A stretch of DNA of 64,000 nt from an uncultured Bacilli bacterium (GTDB lineage Bacteria > Bacillota_I > Bacilli_A > RF39 > UBA660), in NCBI GenBank assembly GCA_934167885.1, contig CAKPMB010000007.1, forward strand, positions 1 through 64,000, in the 5' to 3' direction. Below the pieces are notes generated by a model, which made no database searches, was not told the DNA's origin, and saw only the letters and a program-made list of their open reading frames with translations. Below, piece by piece: positions 7,966 through 16,213 of this stretch; within the stretch, counting starts at the first letter, position 1; each line of letters opens with the position of its first letter. Both the position numbers and the translations under genes were made by a program.

Positions 7966-8019
7966 CTTATACCATAATAAGATAAAAAGTAAGTATGCAC
8001 TTTTTAGTTAGATACTTAC
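7966..8019 (-). promoter_or_regulatory. Promoter and probable HxlR operator of the cupin-hxlR pair
   Basis: A perfect inverted repeat GTAAGTAT (7989-7996) - 15 bp - ATACTTAC (8012-8019). On the minus strand an extended -10 (TGGTATAAG, core 7971-7966) is placed 17 bp from ACTTAC at 7994-7989, so one half-site coincides with the -35. A bound dimer would block the promoter, which fits HxlR autorepression. Confidence 0.6.
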
Positions 8020-8078
8020 CTTTTGGTATAAATTGGAATAAATTGATAATTTTTATATTTCTAATAATTAAAATTAAC

Positions 8079-8106
8079 TTGTATTTTATACGAAAAAGTA
8101 TATAAT
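8079..8106 (+). promoter_or_regulatory. Promoter of the JAB-domain gene
   Basis: TTGTAT (8079-8084), 16-bp spacer, perfect TATAAT (8101-8106), 43 bp before ATG 8150. GAAAGGAA is the RBS. Confidence 0.65.
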
Positions 8107-8149
8107 AAAATCGATTTTAAGCCCAAAAATTAGAAAGGAACAATTAATT

Positions 8150-8707
8150 ATGATCATTAATATGACAGAAACTGTATTCAATAAATTAATTTGCTTATGT
8201 CAAAGTTCTAAAAGAGAATTAAGTGGGGTTATTAATACCATAGTTGATGATGAAGAAATATATGTACTAGATTTTAAATTAGATGATAATCTTCTCATTA
8301 AAAGTTCAAATTCTCATGAAATTGTATTTAATAAATCAGAATATATAACTAAAATTATTTATGAGCTTATGCTTACAAATAATCAAATATATATTAGATT
8401 TCATACGCATCCTATGTTTAATAAGGCATCCACTTTAAGTAAAGCCGATATTGATTCTTTAAAATATATTCAATGTTTAAGCAAAAAGATAACAAAGAAC
8501 GATCATAAAAATTACACTAAAATAATTGAAGGAATCATATCAAACTCAGAAATAGCATTTTATACATATGATTTAGACTCTAATAGTATAGTTAGATTAC
8601 CACTTTTTTGCGATGGAATGGAAATTATCCCATCAAGTGAAAAAAATATATTTCAAATTTTTAATGAAGCCTTTTCAAAAGGTATAAAATTGACAAAAAA
8701 ACTTTAA
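8150..8707 (+). CDS. JAB/MPN (JAMM) metalloprotease-like protein
   Basis: 185 residues. It shows the JAMM signature: E23 in KRELSGVI, then RFHTHP with H85 and H87, and S97-K-A-D100. These are the catalytic Glu and zinc ligands of JAB/MPN+ peptidases. Bacterial members remove ubiquitin-like proteins or peptide tags, or act in sulfur-carrier, phage and defence loci. Here no E1, E2 or ubiquitin-like gene is visible, so the substrate is unknown. It is one of only two intact plus-strand genes in the window outside the IS, with its own promoter and terminator, suggesting an acquired single-gene unit. Confidence 0.75.
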   Translation: MIINMTETVFNKLICLCQSSKRELSGVINTIVDDEEIYVLDFKLDDNLLIKSSNSHEIVFNKSEYITKIIYELMLTNNQIYIRFHTHPMFNKASTLSKADIDSLKYIQCLSKKITKNDHKNYTKIIEGIISNSEIAFYTYDLDSNSIVRLPLFCDGMEIIPSSEKNIFQIFNEAFSKGIKLTKKL

Positions 8708-8718
8708 ACAATTATAAA

Positions 8719-8750
8719 AAAATTAATGAAAATTTCTAATCATTAATTTT
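8719..8750. terminator. Bidirectional terminator between JAB and tag genes
   Basis: A perfect 11-bp stem AAAATTAATGA (8719-8729) / TCATTAATTTT (8740-8750) with A- and T-rich flanks on both sides, placed between convergent genes; it overlaps the end of tag. Confidence 0.65.
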
Positions 8751-9281
8751 ATACATAAAGCAATCTTTTTCATGTGAATAAATTACACCAATCGCCTGTA
8801 AATATGAATAAATAATGGTTGAACCTACAAATTTCATGCCTCTTTTTTGTAGATCAGCAGAAATATTATCAGATAAACTAGATGAAGTAAGGCCAACTTC
8901 ATAATAAATCTTGCCATTTGTCCACTTTTTTAAATAATTATAGAAAGAACAATATTCGTTTTGAATATTTTTAAATATCTTTGCATTGTTAATGCTTGCT
9001 TTTATCTTTAACTTATTTCTTATAATATGCTTATTATTAATTAATTCTGCTATTTTCTCGTCATCATATAAACATATTTTATTTATATCAAAATTATCAT
9101 ATGCTAATTTAAAATCATCACGTTTATTTAAAACACATTCCCATGACAAACCAGCTTGAAATGATTCTAAGATGAGCATTTCCAATAAGTAATCATCCGA
9201 TGAGTTGAAAATTCCCCATTCTTTATCATGATATTCAATATATTTATCATTATTTAAATTACACCAACGACATCTATTCAT
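8736..9281 (-). CDS. tag: DNA-3-methyladenine glycosylase I
   Basis: 181 residues. It opens MNRCRWCNLN and contains the zinc site of Tag: C4, H18, and the C-terminal H170-x3-C174, equivalent to Cys4, His17, His175 and Cys179 of the E. coli enzyme. The catalytic Glu is in LILESFQAGLSW (E39). It excises 3-methyladenine from alkylated DNA for base-excision repair. Start ATG 9281 with AAAGGG 6 nt upstream. It overlaps the end of the damaged ogt frame by 8 bp, so the two formed an alkylation-repair operon. Confidence 0.93.
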   Translation of the reverse strand: MNRCRWCNLNNDKYIEYHDKEWGIFNSSDDYLLEMLILESFQAGLSWECVLNKRDDFKLAYDNFDINKICLYDDEKIAELINNKHIIRNKLKIKASINNAKIFKNIQNEYCSFYNYLKKWTNGKIYYEVGLTSSSLSDNISADLQKRGMKFVGSTIIYSYLQAIGVIYSHEKDCFMYKIND

Positions 9282-9796
9282 TTTTAACCCTTTCCTTAGG
9301 AATGGTATATTGGCTGGTATCAATTTCTTCTAATTCTAACAATTTAATTTTATTTTGAATGCCACCACCATAACCGGTTAAGTTGCCGTTTTTACCTATT
9401 ACTCTATATGCATATTGGATTAAAACCAACAGCGCCTCCCACTGCTTGAGCCGACATCTTCTTAATATTCTTTATTTTAGCAATTTCACGAGCAATATCA
9501 TCATATGTTATTAAACTTCCATAAGAAATTTTATTCATAATATCAAGGACCATTCTTCTAAAAGGTGTTTCTCCTATAACTTTATATTTAGGACAAAAAT
9601 CTGGCTCTTTTCCATCAAAATAAATATCTAACCACTTTTCGGTTTCCTTAAAAATTTCTAAATCACCAGTAATATAATCCTTATTATGCTTTTTATCATC
9701 ATGGGATGAATCAAACCATAAACCGGTTAAATATTCACCATCACTTCGTAAATTGATTACCCCAAGTGGTGAATTATATATCTTTCCATAATTCAT
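9274..9796 (-). pseudogene. ogt: Methylated-DNA-protein cysteine methyltransferase, active site deleted
   Basis: Residues 1-127 are a normal Ogt/MGMT start (SPLGVINLRSDGEYLTGLWF; TPFRRMVLDIMNKISYGSLI; GGAVGFNPI). The family then has S-I-I-I-P-C-H-R. Here only seven bases (TGCATAT) stand between the codons of NPI and the R of HRVIG; 21 are expected, a net loss of 14. The frame stops at once (NPICI*). The downstream part is intact in another frame (RVIGKNGNLTGYGGGIQNK to VKNE*, ending at 9274 over the tag start). The protein cannot complete the methyl-accepting site. Confidence 0.85.
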
Positions 9797-9828
9797 AAAT
9801 ACTCCAAATTATTAATTATCCTAATAAT

Positions 9829-10842
9829 TTAATCCTTTAAAAGCCATTCGATAGAATGTTCAATCTTCTTATGACAATACTCACATTCACCTTTTAATAA
9901 ATCCATCGACGCTCCACAACTTGGACATTTTATAATATTAGGATAACCTTTATAAGCATTTATATTATCACCGATATGCATTAATGTCCATTCATCATCA
10001 ACATATTTGCTAGTAATTTTTTGACCAGTATAATATACTATTCTAACAAAAGCCTTTACTATAACACTTTCTATTCCATCAATATTTACAATATTAAATT
10101 CATTGTAATCAATAATATCATAATCGATAATATTCTCATTACAATAATACTTTCTTCTAATTTCAAAATTTAGGTTGTTAAAAAACTTTTTTTTATCATA
10201 ACCAAAATTTTGCCAAAAAGCTTTTATTTTATCATTCTGCTTTTCCTTATATCTTCTTATTGGGGGCAAAATTAAATAAGCATCAGCAAGATAGAAAAAA
10301 TAGTATAAGCACAAAGACATAATTAAAGTATAAACAAAAATTTTAGCAATATCATATGAATTAAATGTTCGTGAAGTATATTTTATAAAAATAAACGATA
10401 AAATAAATGAAACTAAAACATCAAAAAACAATGTGATCACTCGATAAGTTTTATTCATTAAAACTAAGTCATAATGATATTTACTTCCTAAATCTTTATC
10501 AACATAATCCATATTATAATGTGTCTTACAATATGGGCAACCGTTAATAAAATCACTAGTTTTTAAAATGACACCACAATTGGGACATTGATAAGTATTA
10601 TTTGAAAATTCTTTACTAATAAAAGTATACTCAATGCGTGAATCAAAAAAATGTTCATCATAAAACAATTTATCATTAACGTAATATTTTTTCTCACAAA
10701 TAATGCCATTAATAACATCATCACTTGTTGGATTATTGCTGTTAATTGTTACAACTTTACCATTTGTTAAATACTTTGTTTCAATAGAAATATTGAATTT
10801 TTTTAAATTTTTTTCTTGAAAATCATTTGATATTAAAACCAT
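9829..10842 (-). CDS. Zinc-ribbon membrane protein, possible Tim44-like domain
   Basis: 337 residues. Two zinc ribbons bracket the protein: C86/C89/C102/C105 and C306/C309/C320/C323. Between them are two hydrophobic segments (about residues 130-185), then a soluble region (FWQNFGYDKKKFFNNLNFEI ... GIESVIVKAFVRIVYYTGQK) that resembles the Tim44-like domains of bacterial membrane proteins; that match is by eye. Start ATG 10842 with AGGGAT upstream; frames extending further only read the Asn codon tract in another phase. It is the last gene of a four-gene operon, 10 bp after the poly-Asn protein, and shares zinc ribbons with the first gene. Confidence 0.65.
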   Translation of the reverse strand: MVLISNDFQEKNLKKFNISIETKYLTNGKVVTINSNNPTSDDVINGIICEKKYYVNDKLFYDEHFFDSRIEYTFISKEFSNNTYQCPNCGVILKTSDFINGCPYCKTHYNMDYVDKDLGSKYHYDLVLMNKTYRVITLFFDVLVSFILSFIFIKYTSRTFNSYDIAKIFVYTLIMSLCLYYFFYLADAYLILPPIRRYKEKQNDKIKAFWQNFGYDKKKFFNNLNFEIRRKYYCNENIIDYDIIDYNEFNIVNIDGIESVIVKAFVRIVYYTGQKITSKYVDDEWTLMHIGDNINAYKGYPNIIKCPSCGASMDLLKGECEYCHKKIEHSIEWLLKD

Positions 10843-10852
10843 AAATATATCC

Positions 10853-11218
10853 CTATCTATTATTATTGTTATTATTGTTGTTATTGTTATTAGAAGATGA
10901 TCCTCCTGATGACCAAGACGATGATGAAGATGGTTCAAAATGAGGGATTACCTTAAAGGAAAAATTAGAAACCTCACAACCATCTACTTTAGGATCAATA
11001 CATGGTGTATTAATAAAGTTATTAAAATCATTAGTGCTTGATTGCATATTATTTAAATATAAATTATCTTTATTACCATATATCTTGCCATTTTTATATG
11101 TTTCAAGGAAAGTATAGATTCTTTCTAAATCATCCATTGTTAAATTGTAATATTTTGTTAAATCAATACATCTTTTTTGTCTTAATAATTCTTCATATGT
11201 TTCTGGTTCTTTATTCAT
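10853..11218 (-). CDS. Ser/Asn-rich small protein, candidate radical SAM substrate
   Basis: 121 residues, no signal peptide. The N-terminal half is a charged, helical leader-like region (ETYEELLRQKRCIDLTKYYN, then LTMDDLERIYTFLETYKNGK). The C-terminus is low complexity: EPSSSSSWSSGGSSS followed by 11 Asn and a final Arg. Its start codon shares one base with the stop of the radical SAM gene, so the two are translationally coupled. A short leader-plus-repetitive-tail protein next to a SPASM maturase is the layout of a ribosomally made, post-translationally modified peptide; that role is inference. A linker or adhesive tail protein is the alternative. Confidence 0.6.
   Translation of the reverse strand: MNKEPETYEELLRQKRCIDLTKYYNLTMDDLERIYTFLETYKNGKIYGNKDNLYLNNMQSSTNDFNNFINTPCIDPKVDGCEVSNFSFKVIPHFEPSSSSSWSSGGSSSNNNNNNNNNNNR
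10859..10891 (-). repeat. AAT/AAC codon tract (11 Asn)
   Basis: Eleven consecutive Asn codons, a mix of AAT and AAC, near the 3' end of the small protein gene. Trinucleotide slippage here would change tail length without a frameshift. Confidence 0.9.
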
Positions 11219-12948
11219 TATTTTAACTCCTTATCTATATAATAAAATTCTATATTTTGAAATGGTAAATTAATAGCCTGAATATGATAATAAGCATTAT
11301 CTTTTTGTTTTGAATAATGATAGTCACGAAGAGATGTTGTTGTAAAGAAAAGATTATTAGCATTTATATCTGAATAAGCATCGTGATATTCTTTAATAAA
11401 GTTTGTTATATCATATTGATAATAACCATCCATTTCAGAATTACGATTATCTAGTATACCTTTATACACTTGCATATTAGCAAGATGACGTTGCTTAATG
11501 CGTTGTTCATCACCATATTTAACTAGGTTTCCTGATAAAAGCATTATATAAAGGGCATTATTTTCAGGATAATCACATAAAGCATTAATTGTATCCTTTT
11601 TCATAAATATTTGCACATTACTCATCTTAGTTATATATACAATATCTCGTGTTTTCTTGGTAATTTGAGAACTTAATTTATACAAAACATCATCTATTTT
11701 TAAGATAAATGCTTCACTATCATAAACATACTGTAATTTATTGTCACTTAAAATGATTTCTGAAAGGCTTGGATATTCTTTTTTCGCATTTGGCACATAT
11801 TCAGCGATACTATCTAAATGCATTTTACTAACATAGTTATAAACAAATTCATCATTTAGTGGATCTTTTTCATAGCCTCTATCTTTATACAATTCTTGTT
11901 GAAGAAGGCATGTATAACTTTTATTAGTGTTATAAGTATTCTTAACAAAAGGACACCCTGTCTTACATAGATATAAATATCCACATGATGCACATTCTTT
12001 ATTGAACGGTAACTTGTTGTGATTTAAAAAGATTTTACGAAAAGCATTATTTAATATTTGTTCAACACTATCTTTATAGATATTACCATAGTAATAATCT
12101 TCTACTTTTTGACCTCTAACGCATGAATAAATATCGCCATTTCGTTCAAGCAAGAAAAACTTTTCCCCACAATTATCACAGTTTGAACAATACTCTGGTC
12201 CAAACTCATCAAACCAAGCACCATTAACACCTTCGTCTAAGGAAGTTTTAGCGAACTCTTTTAACATTCTTTTATAAAATATAACCTGCTCTTCTTCTGT
12301 CATATGATGTAATAGACCATTAGAATTATAATCAAAGCCTATCATAAAATTAAAATCATTCATATCTAAACAAGTATTATTATGTAAAAACCATATATCA
12401 TTAATTATTTCATCGATATGTTCAAAGTGTTCTTTAAAAATAGTTGCTGAGACTTTTTTCTTATTAGGAAGATCTTCTAATAGTTTTATATTATCCAAAA
12501 TTTTTGATAAAGTTTTTTTATTTCCTTTTGTAACCCGATACTCATCATGAAGTGATAATGGCAAATCTAAACTACCTGAAATAGATACATTAAACTCCTT
12601 GATAGTATCGATATGTTTAGCTAAATCATATAAATTAGTCTTTATGTGAGGACTTGAAATTTTAAAACCAAACCTTGTTATTAATTCCTTATTTTCTTGA
12701 TAATAATTATCAATATACTCAATGATATCGTGAAAATCTTTTGGTGATAGGGTTGTTACTTCCCCACCATGCAAGGAAATATTAAAAGGAATGACTTCAG
12801 CTTTTCTAAATTTATTAACAGCATAACGAAGAGTATCTAAAACACCATATTCTGTTTTCACAGAAACCGTATTATCTTCTAAATAACAATACTTACACAT
12901 CATATTACATTGCATTGTTGGCACGTATAATAAGTGAATAAACTTCAT
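11218..12948 (-). CDS. Radical SAM/SPASM peptide maturase
   Basis: 576 residues. The radical SAM cluster motif is C14-x3-C18-x2-C21 (QCNMMCKYCY), with the GGE SAM-binding motif at 61-63. A SPASM/twitch region follows with C254, C257, C260, C276, C319, C322, C328, C332 and C347, enough for two auxiliary Fe-S clusters. Such enzymes form carbon-carbon or thioether links, or epimerise residues, in peptide substrates; anaerobic sulfatase maturases share the layout, but no sulfatase is present. Residues ~360-576 are an extra domain I do not recognise. It sits 9 bp after the LRR gene and overlaps the start of the Asn-rich protein, its likely substrate. Confidence 0.85.
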   Translation of the reverse strand: MKFIHLLYVPTMQCNMMCKYCYLEDNTVSVKTEYGVLDTLRYAVNKFRKAEVIPFNISLHGGEVTTLSPKDFHDIIEYIDNYYQENKELITRFGFKISSPHIKTNLYDLAKHIDTIKEFNVSISGSLDLPLSLHDEYRVTKGNKKTLSKILDNIKLLEDLPNKKKVSATIFKEHFEHIDEIINDIWFLHNNTCLDMNDFNFMIGFDYNSNGLLHHMTEEEQVIFYKRMLKEFAKTSLDEGVNGAWFDEFGPEYCSNCDNCGEKFFLLERNGDIYSCVRGQKVEDYYYGNIYKDSVEQILNNAFRKIFLNHNKLPFNKECASCGYLYLCKTGCPFVKNTYNTNKSYTCLLQQELYKDRGYEKDPLNDEFVYNYVSKMHLDSIAEYVPNAKKEYPSLSEIILSDNKLQYVYDSEAFILKIDDVLYKLSSQITKKTRDIVYITKMSNVQIFMKKDTINALCDYPENNALYIMLLSGNLVKYGDEQRIKQRHLANMQVYKGILDNRNSEMDGYYQYDITNFIKEYHDAYSDINANNLFFTTTSLRDYHYSKQKDNAYYHIQAINLPFQNIEFYYIDKELK

Positions 12949-12957
12949 TTTTTCCTC

Positions 12958-14490
12958 CTAATTGTAATAATAATATACAGATTTTCCTGTTTCTTCATAA
13001 GAAGTATTATTATAGTCACTTTCATATTTTATTGTTATGATTAAATCATTGTTAACCTCATAATATGGATGAAATCTATCTAGTGTAAATGATACCTTAC
13101 CATCACTATTTTCAAAGACAATATCAAATTTTCGATACTCATCATCAACCTTTATTTTTTTAACAGTTATTTTGCCTTCTTTTGGAATATTAACAGCACC
13201 ATAAAGACTAATATCAGAGGTTTCGTTATAAGGCGCATTTTTAAGTGTCCATTGCTTAAATTTAGACTCATCAAATAAATTGCTAAAATCTACATCATCA
13301 ATATTTTTGATAATTGTTGGACTATTCTTGAAAGCTCTTTCATTAACCGATACATTATAAGGCAGAAAGATCTTATTTAGCGATGAACAATTTCTAAAAG
13401 CAGATGAACCAATTTCTCTTAAACGACTATTCTTGGTGAATTTAACACTTGATAAACTGGTCGCATAATAAAAGGCATGACCTCCAATACGTTCAACACT
13501 ATCAGGAATTTCAATCTTTTCTAGGGATGAACAGTAAGCAAAACTATCTCCTCTTATTTCTTGAATTTTGCTTGGTAAAGTGATTTCTTTTAAATTTTTA
13601 GCTTTGTAAAATACTTCACCACCAATATAAGTTATTGAGTCTGGTAATGAAACATGTGTAAGGGATGCACAATTGTAAAAAGAACCACCACCTAAATATT
13701 CCAATTTACTAGGAAGTTTAACGTCTTCTAATAAATAATCATTTTTAAAAGCTTGACCTCTTATTTCTACAATAGAATCTGGTAAAGTTACAGACTTAAG
13801 AAAAAACATGTTAGAAAAGGCATTACCACGCATACTAACGACCGGTTCACCTTTATATGTTGCAGGAATAGTTGCAGTCTTAAAATTAGTTAAGCCAAAA
13901 GTATAAAATCTAACTGCATAACCCGATGCAACTTTTTCATACATTATATGAGGATTAAAAAATATAACCATTGGTAATAAAATAGCTGCAATTAATCCTA
14001 TAGGATAAAGACCACGTAAAGGATCAGTTGTTAAATTATTGCATTTATTAAAAATAATATTCTTCATTTTTTCATTTGGACGTTCTTTAATTTCTTTTGC
14101 TAAAGCAGCATTTAAATTATATTTTCGACGTTTTTTATTGCAGAAAAACAAAATAATTAAACCAATAATATACGTATATATTGGAAAATGAAAGAATATT
14201 AAACAAACGAACAAAAAGATTAATACTAAGATAGCAATATTTAAAAATTGCACTTGTTTTAAACTATCATATGGTATTTTCTTAGATTTTGAATCAATAT
14301 TTAACTTACTTAGTTCCCTTTGAATATACAATTCAAGCATTTTATTATCTATGTTATTATAAATTGCATCAAAATTATTAATTTTAACAAACATTAAAGG
14401 AAATTTATTTCCACAATTTGGACAAAACTTACTACTTTGTAAAACATTGTTGTTGCATTTAGGACAAATTTTATAATTACTATTATTCAT
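12958..14490 (-). CDS. BspA-type leucine-rich repeat membrane protein with zinc ribbon
   Basis: 510 residues. The N-terminus is a cytoplasmic zinc ribbon (C9, C12, C23, C26). Three or so hydrophobic segments follow: two at about 75-112 and one near 160-180. Then come BspA/LRR_5 repeats of about 23 residues (pattern LPDSI..I.G.AF..C.SL..V), at about 210-390, and a C-terminal beta-rich region. LRR_5 domains outside the cell bind host or partner proteins. ATG 14490 has GAGGTG 6 nt upstream and its own extended -10 promoter. It heads the operon with the radical SAM gene; the zinc ribbon is shared with the last protein of that operon. Confidence 0.8.
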   Translation of the reverse strand: MNNSNYKICPKCNNNVLQSSKFCPNCGNKFPLMFVKINNFDAIYNNIDNKMLELYIQRELSKLNIDSKSKKIPYDSLKQVQFLNIAILVLIFLFVCLIFFHFPIYTYIIGLIILFFCNKKRRKYNLNAALAKEIKERPNEKMKNIIFNKCNNLTTDPLRGLYPIGLIAAILLPMVIFFNPHIMYEKVASGYAVRFYTFGLTNFKTATIPATYKGEPVVSMRGNAFSNMFFLKSVTLPDSIVEIRGQAFKNDYLLEDVKLPSKLEYLGGGSFYNCASLTHVSLPDSITYIGGEVFYKAKNLKEITLPSKIQEIRGDSFAYCSSLEKIEIPDSVERIGGHAFYYATSLSSVKFTKNSRLREIGSSAFRNCSSLNKIFLPYNVSVNERAFKNSPTIIKNIDDVDFSNLFDESKFKQWTLKNAPYNETSDISLYGAVNIPKEGKITVKKIKVDDEYRKFDIVFENSDGKVSFTLDRFHPYYEVNNDLIITIKYESDYNNTSYEETGKSVYYYYN

Positions 14491-14515
14491 TAAAACACCT
14501 CATACCATCAATTAC

Positions 14516-14524
14516 ATTATAACA
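14516..14524 (-). promoter_or_regulatory. Extended -10 promoter of the LRR/radical SAM operon
   Basis: Minus-strand TGTTATAAT (14524-14516), an extended -10 with perfect TATAAT; no strong -35. It lies between the InlB-repeat terminator and ATG 14490, so the four-gene operon has its own start. Confidence 0.55.
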
Positions 14525-14540
14525 TAATTTCTATATTATT

Positions 14541-14566
14541 AAAAAATCCCTTAAAAAATTAAGGAA
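14541..14566 (-). terminator. Terminator after the InlB-repeat genes
   Basis: Immediately after the stop at 14567 the minus strand reads TTCCTTAA - TTTT - TTAAGGGA (8 bp, one G-T pair), followed by T6. It separates the InlB genes from the LRR operon. Confidence 0.75.
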
Positions 14567-15136
14567 CTATTTTTTTGTCCAAACGGCTTTTAAGGTTATA
14601 TCATTTTGAATAATATCACCATTTTTTATTTCGTTTTCATCTTCTCCTATCCATTTTATAAATTGATAACCATCTTTAGAAGGTGGATTTGGAAGAATAA
14701 TAGCCTTTCCTTTGACCATAACAATATCTGTTAATTTGGTGCCACCTTGAGTATCAAACTTAATAGTAACAGTTTCTAAATTATTATTATAGATAGCTTT
14801 TATAGTAATATTATGCGTAATTTTAGTGTTAAAATCAAATTTAGCTAGTGATAAAACTAGGCCTTTATTATTTTTATCGACTAGATACCAATCCATAAAA
14901 TTATTTGATAACTTAGTTTTATCAATGCTATCAACATTAATTTTTTCATTATATTTAACATAAATAATTGTCTTTGGACAATTATTGTTATAATCAATAA
15001 CCACTTTAAGTGATCTATTAAAATACCAATATATTAGACTAATAATTATTCCTATTAGCAATAATATAGTAACTATAATAAAACTTTTTTGATTTGGTTT
15101 ATTTATTTTTTTCTTTCCTTTACTTTTCTTTTTCAT
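14567..15136 (-). CDS. TM-anchored protein with one InlB B-repeat
   Basis: 189 residues. It has a Lys-rich start, a TM helix at about 17-40 (FIIVTILLLIGIIISLIYWY) and an extracellular part. The last ~75 residues are one InlB B-repeat (Listeria-Bacteroides repeat): VTIKFDTQGGTKL ... PPSKDGYQFIKWIGEDENEI ... ITLKAVWTKK. These beta-grasp repeats occur in surface proteins and mediate cell-surface contacts. GGAAAG is 8 nt before ATG 15136, and the start follows the neighbouring InlB gene stop by 4 bp, so the two are one transcript ending at 14541-14566. Confidence 0.8.
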   Translation of the reverse strand: MKKKSKGKKKINKPNQKSFIIVTILLLIGIIISLIYWYFNRSLKVVIDYNNNCPKTIIYVKYNEKINVDSIDKTKLSNNFMDWYLVDKNNKGLVLSLAKFDFNTKITHNITIKAIYNNNLETVTIKFDTQGGTKLTDIVMVKGKAIILPNPPSKDGYQFIKWIGEDENEIKNGDIIQNDITLKAVWTKK

Positions 15137-15140
15137 AGCA

Positions 15141-16121
15141 TTAACTTTCCTTACAATTTAGTATTTCTTTCTTTTGACATGTATTATTGACTTTAGAATA
15201 ACCACTTGGACATGTTGATTTTTTAGAAACTGAAGTTGTAGGCACACACCACATAAAGGCTCCACCATTACCATCTTCTTCTGTATACATATAATGACTT
15301 TGATTTTGACACTTCCAAGAAGATGATGTATTATCTGCATGATATTTTTTAGCATAATTTAGGCATTTATTGTTTTTCAAAGTATAACCTGTTGGACATG
15401 TATTGGCACTAACTAAATTAGTAGTAGTGGTCTTCTCGCATGTTAAACCATCACCACTTGGAAGACAATCACTTGGACACACATACTGTTTTTTCCACTT
15501 AGGTTTAATGATAATATTGGAGGAAATTTTAAAGTCTGTATCAAATGTTTGACCATCCGTTGTAAGCCAACCATCAAAAACATAACCTTTTTTAATAGGC
15601 GTGATTGGTAAAATATCAATAGTGCCTTTTTCGACATAATATGAAAATTCATAATCATCCATAACAACTTTAACCGTTATATTATCACGCTTAACCCATC
15701 TTGCCTTTAAATTAATATCATTATTAACCAAAGTATTACTATCAAACAAACTACCATCTAGTATCCAACCACCAAATACATACCCTTTTTTAATAGGCGT
15801 GATAATAGGTGTTATTTTCTCATTTTTAGGAGATTTAATACTAAATTTATTACCATCAATATCATAGGTAATAGAAATTGTTACAGTATTATTTGGAATC
15901 CATTTAATGCTTAAATTCATATCTTCACTAATCTTAAGGCCATTGTAAACTAACTCTCCATTACTATTAACAAATCCTCCAAAAATATAATTTTCCTTAC
16001 TAGGTTCACCCTTAATTTCTAAAACATTACCTTTAGAAACAATATTATTTGAAATATTACCATCACCTGTAACCAAAACACGATATTCCTTATGACAACT
16101 CTTTAATAAAAAAATCATCAA
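15141..16121 (-). CDS. Surface protein with InlB B-repeats and Cys-rich tail
   Basis: About 326 residues. After a hydrophobic N-terminus come three InlB B-repeats (conserved GYVFGGWILDG, GYVFDGWLTTDG, and a first copy ending LSIKWIP) and a tail with ~13 Cys (CPSDCLPSGDGLTCEK; CPSGYSKVNNTC), probably disulfide-bonded outside the cell. The start is uncertain. Upstream the same frame continues as RKWFCLGGIILVLLMIFLLK without a start codon, while a well-placed RBS (GGGAGG) precedes a GTG in another frame that would join this one if a G5 run had one base fewer. The N-terminus is therefore either miscalled or frameshifted. Confidence 0.7.
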   Translation of the reverse strand: MMIFLLKSCHKEYRVLVTGDGNISNNIVSKGNVLEIKGEPSKENYIFGGFVNSNGELVYNGLKISEDMNLSIKWIPNNTVTISITYDIDGNKFSIKSPKNEKITPIITPIKKGYVFGGWILDGSLFDSNTLVNNDINLKARWVKRDNITVKVVMDDYEFSYYVEKGTIDILPITPIKKGYVFDGWLTTDGQTFDTDFKISSNIIIKPKWKKQYVCPSDCLPSGDGLTCEKTTTTNLVSANTCPTGYTLKNNKCLNYAKKYHADNTSSSWKCQNQSHYMYTEEDGNGGAFMWCVPTTSVSKKSTCPSGYSKVNNTCQKKEILNCKES

Positions 16122-16213
16122 TAATACTAAAATAATTCCCCCTAAACAAAACCACTTCCTTCCTCCCTATTTTCAAGAACATTATAACAAAATAAAAAGA
16201 CAATTACAAATAA

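Noticed and set aside
10843..10938. N-terminal extension of the zinc-ribbon membrane protein (MNHLHHRLGHQED...)
   Set aside because: It is the Ser/Asn codon tract of the upstream gene read in another frame; an RBS and ATG at 10842 give the natural start.
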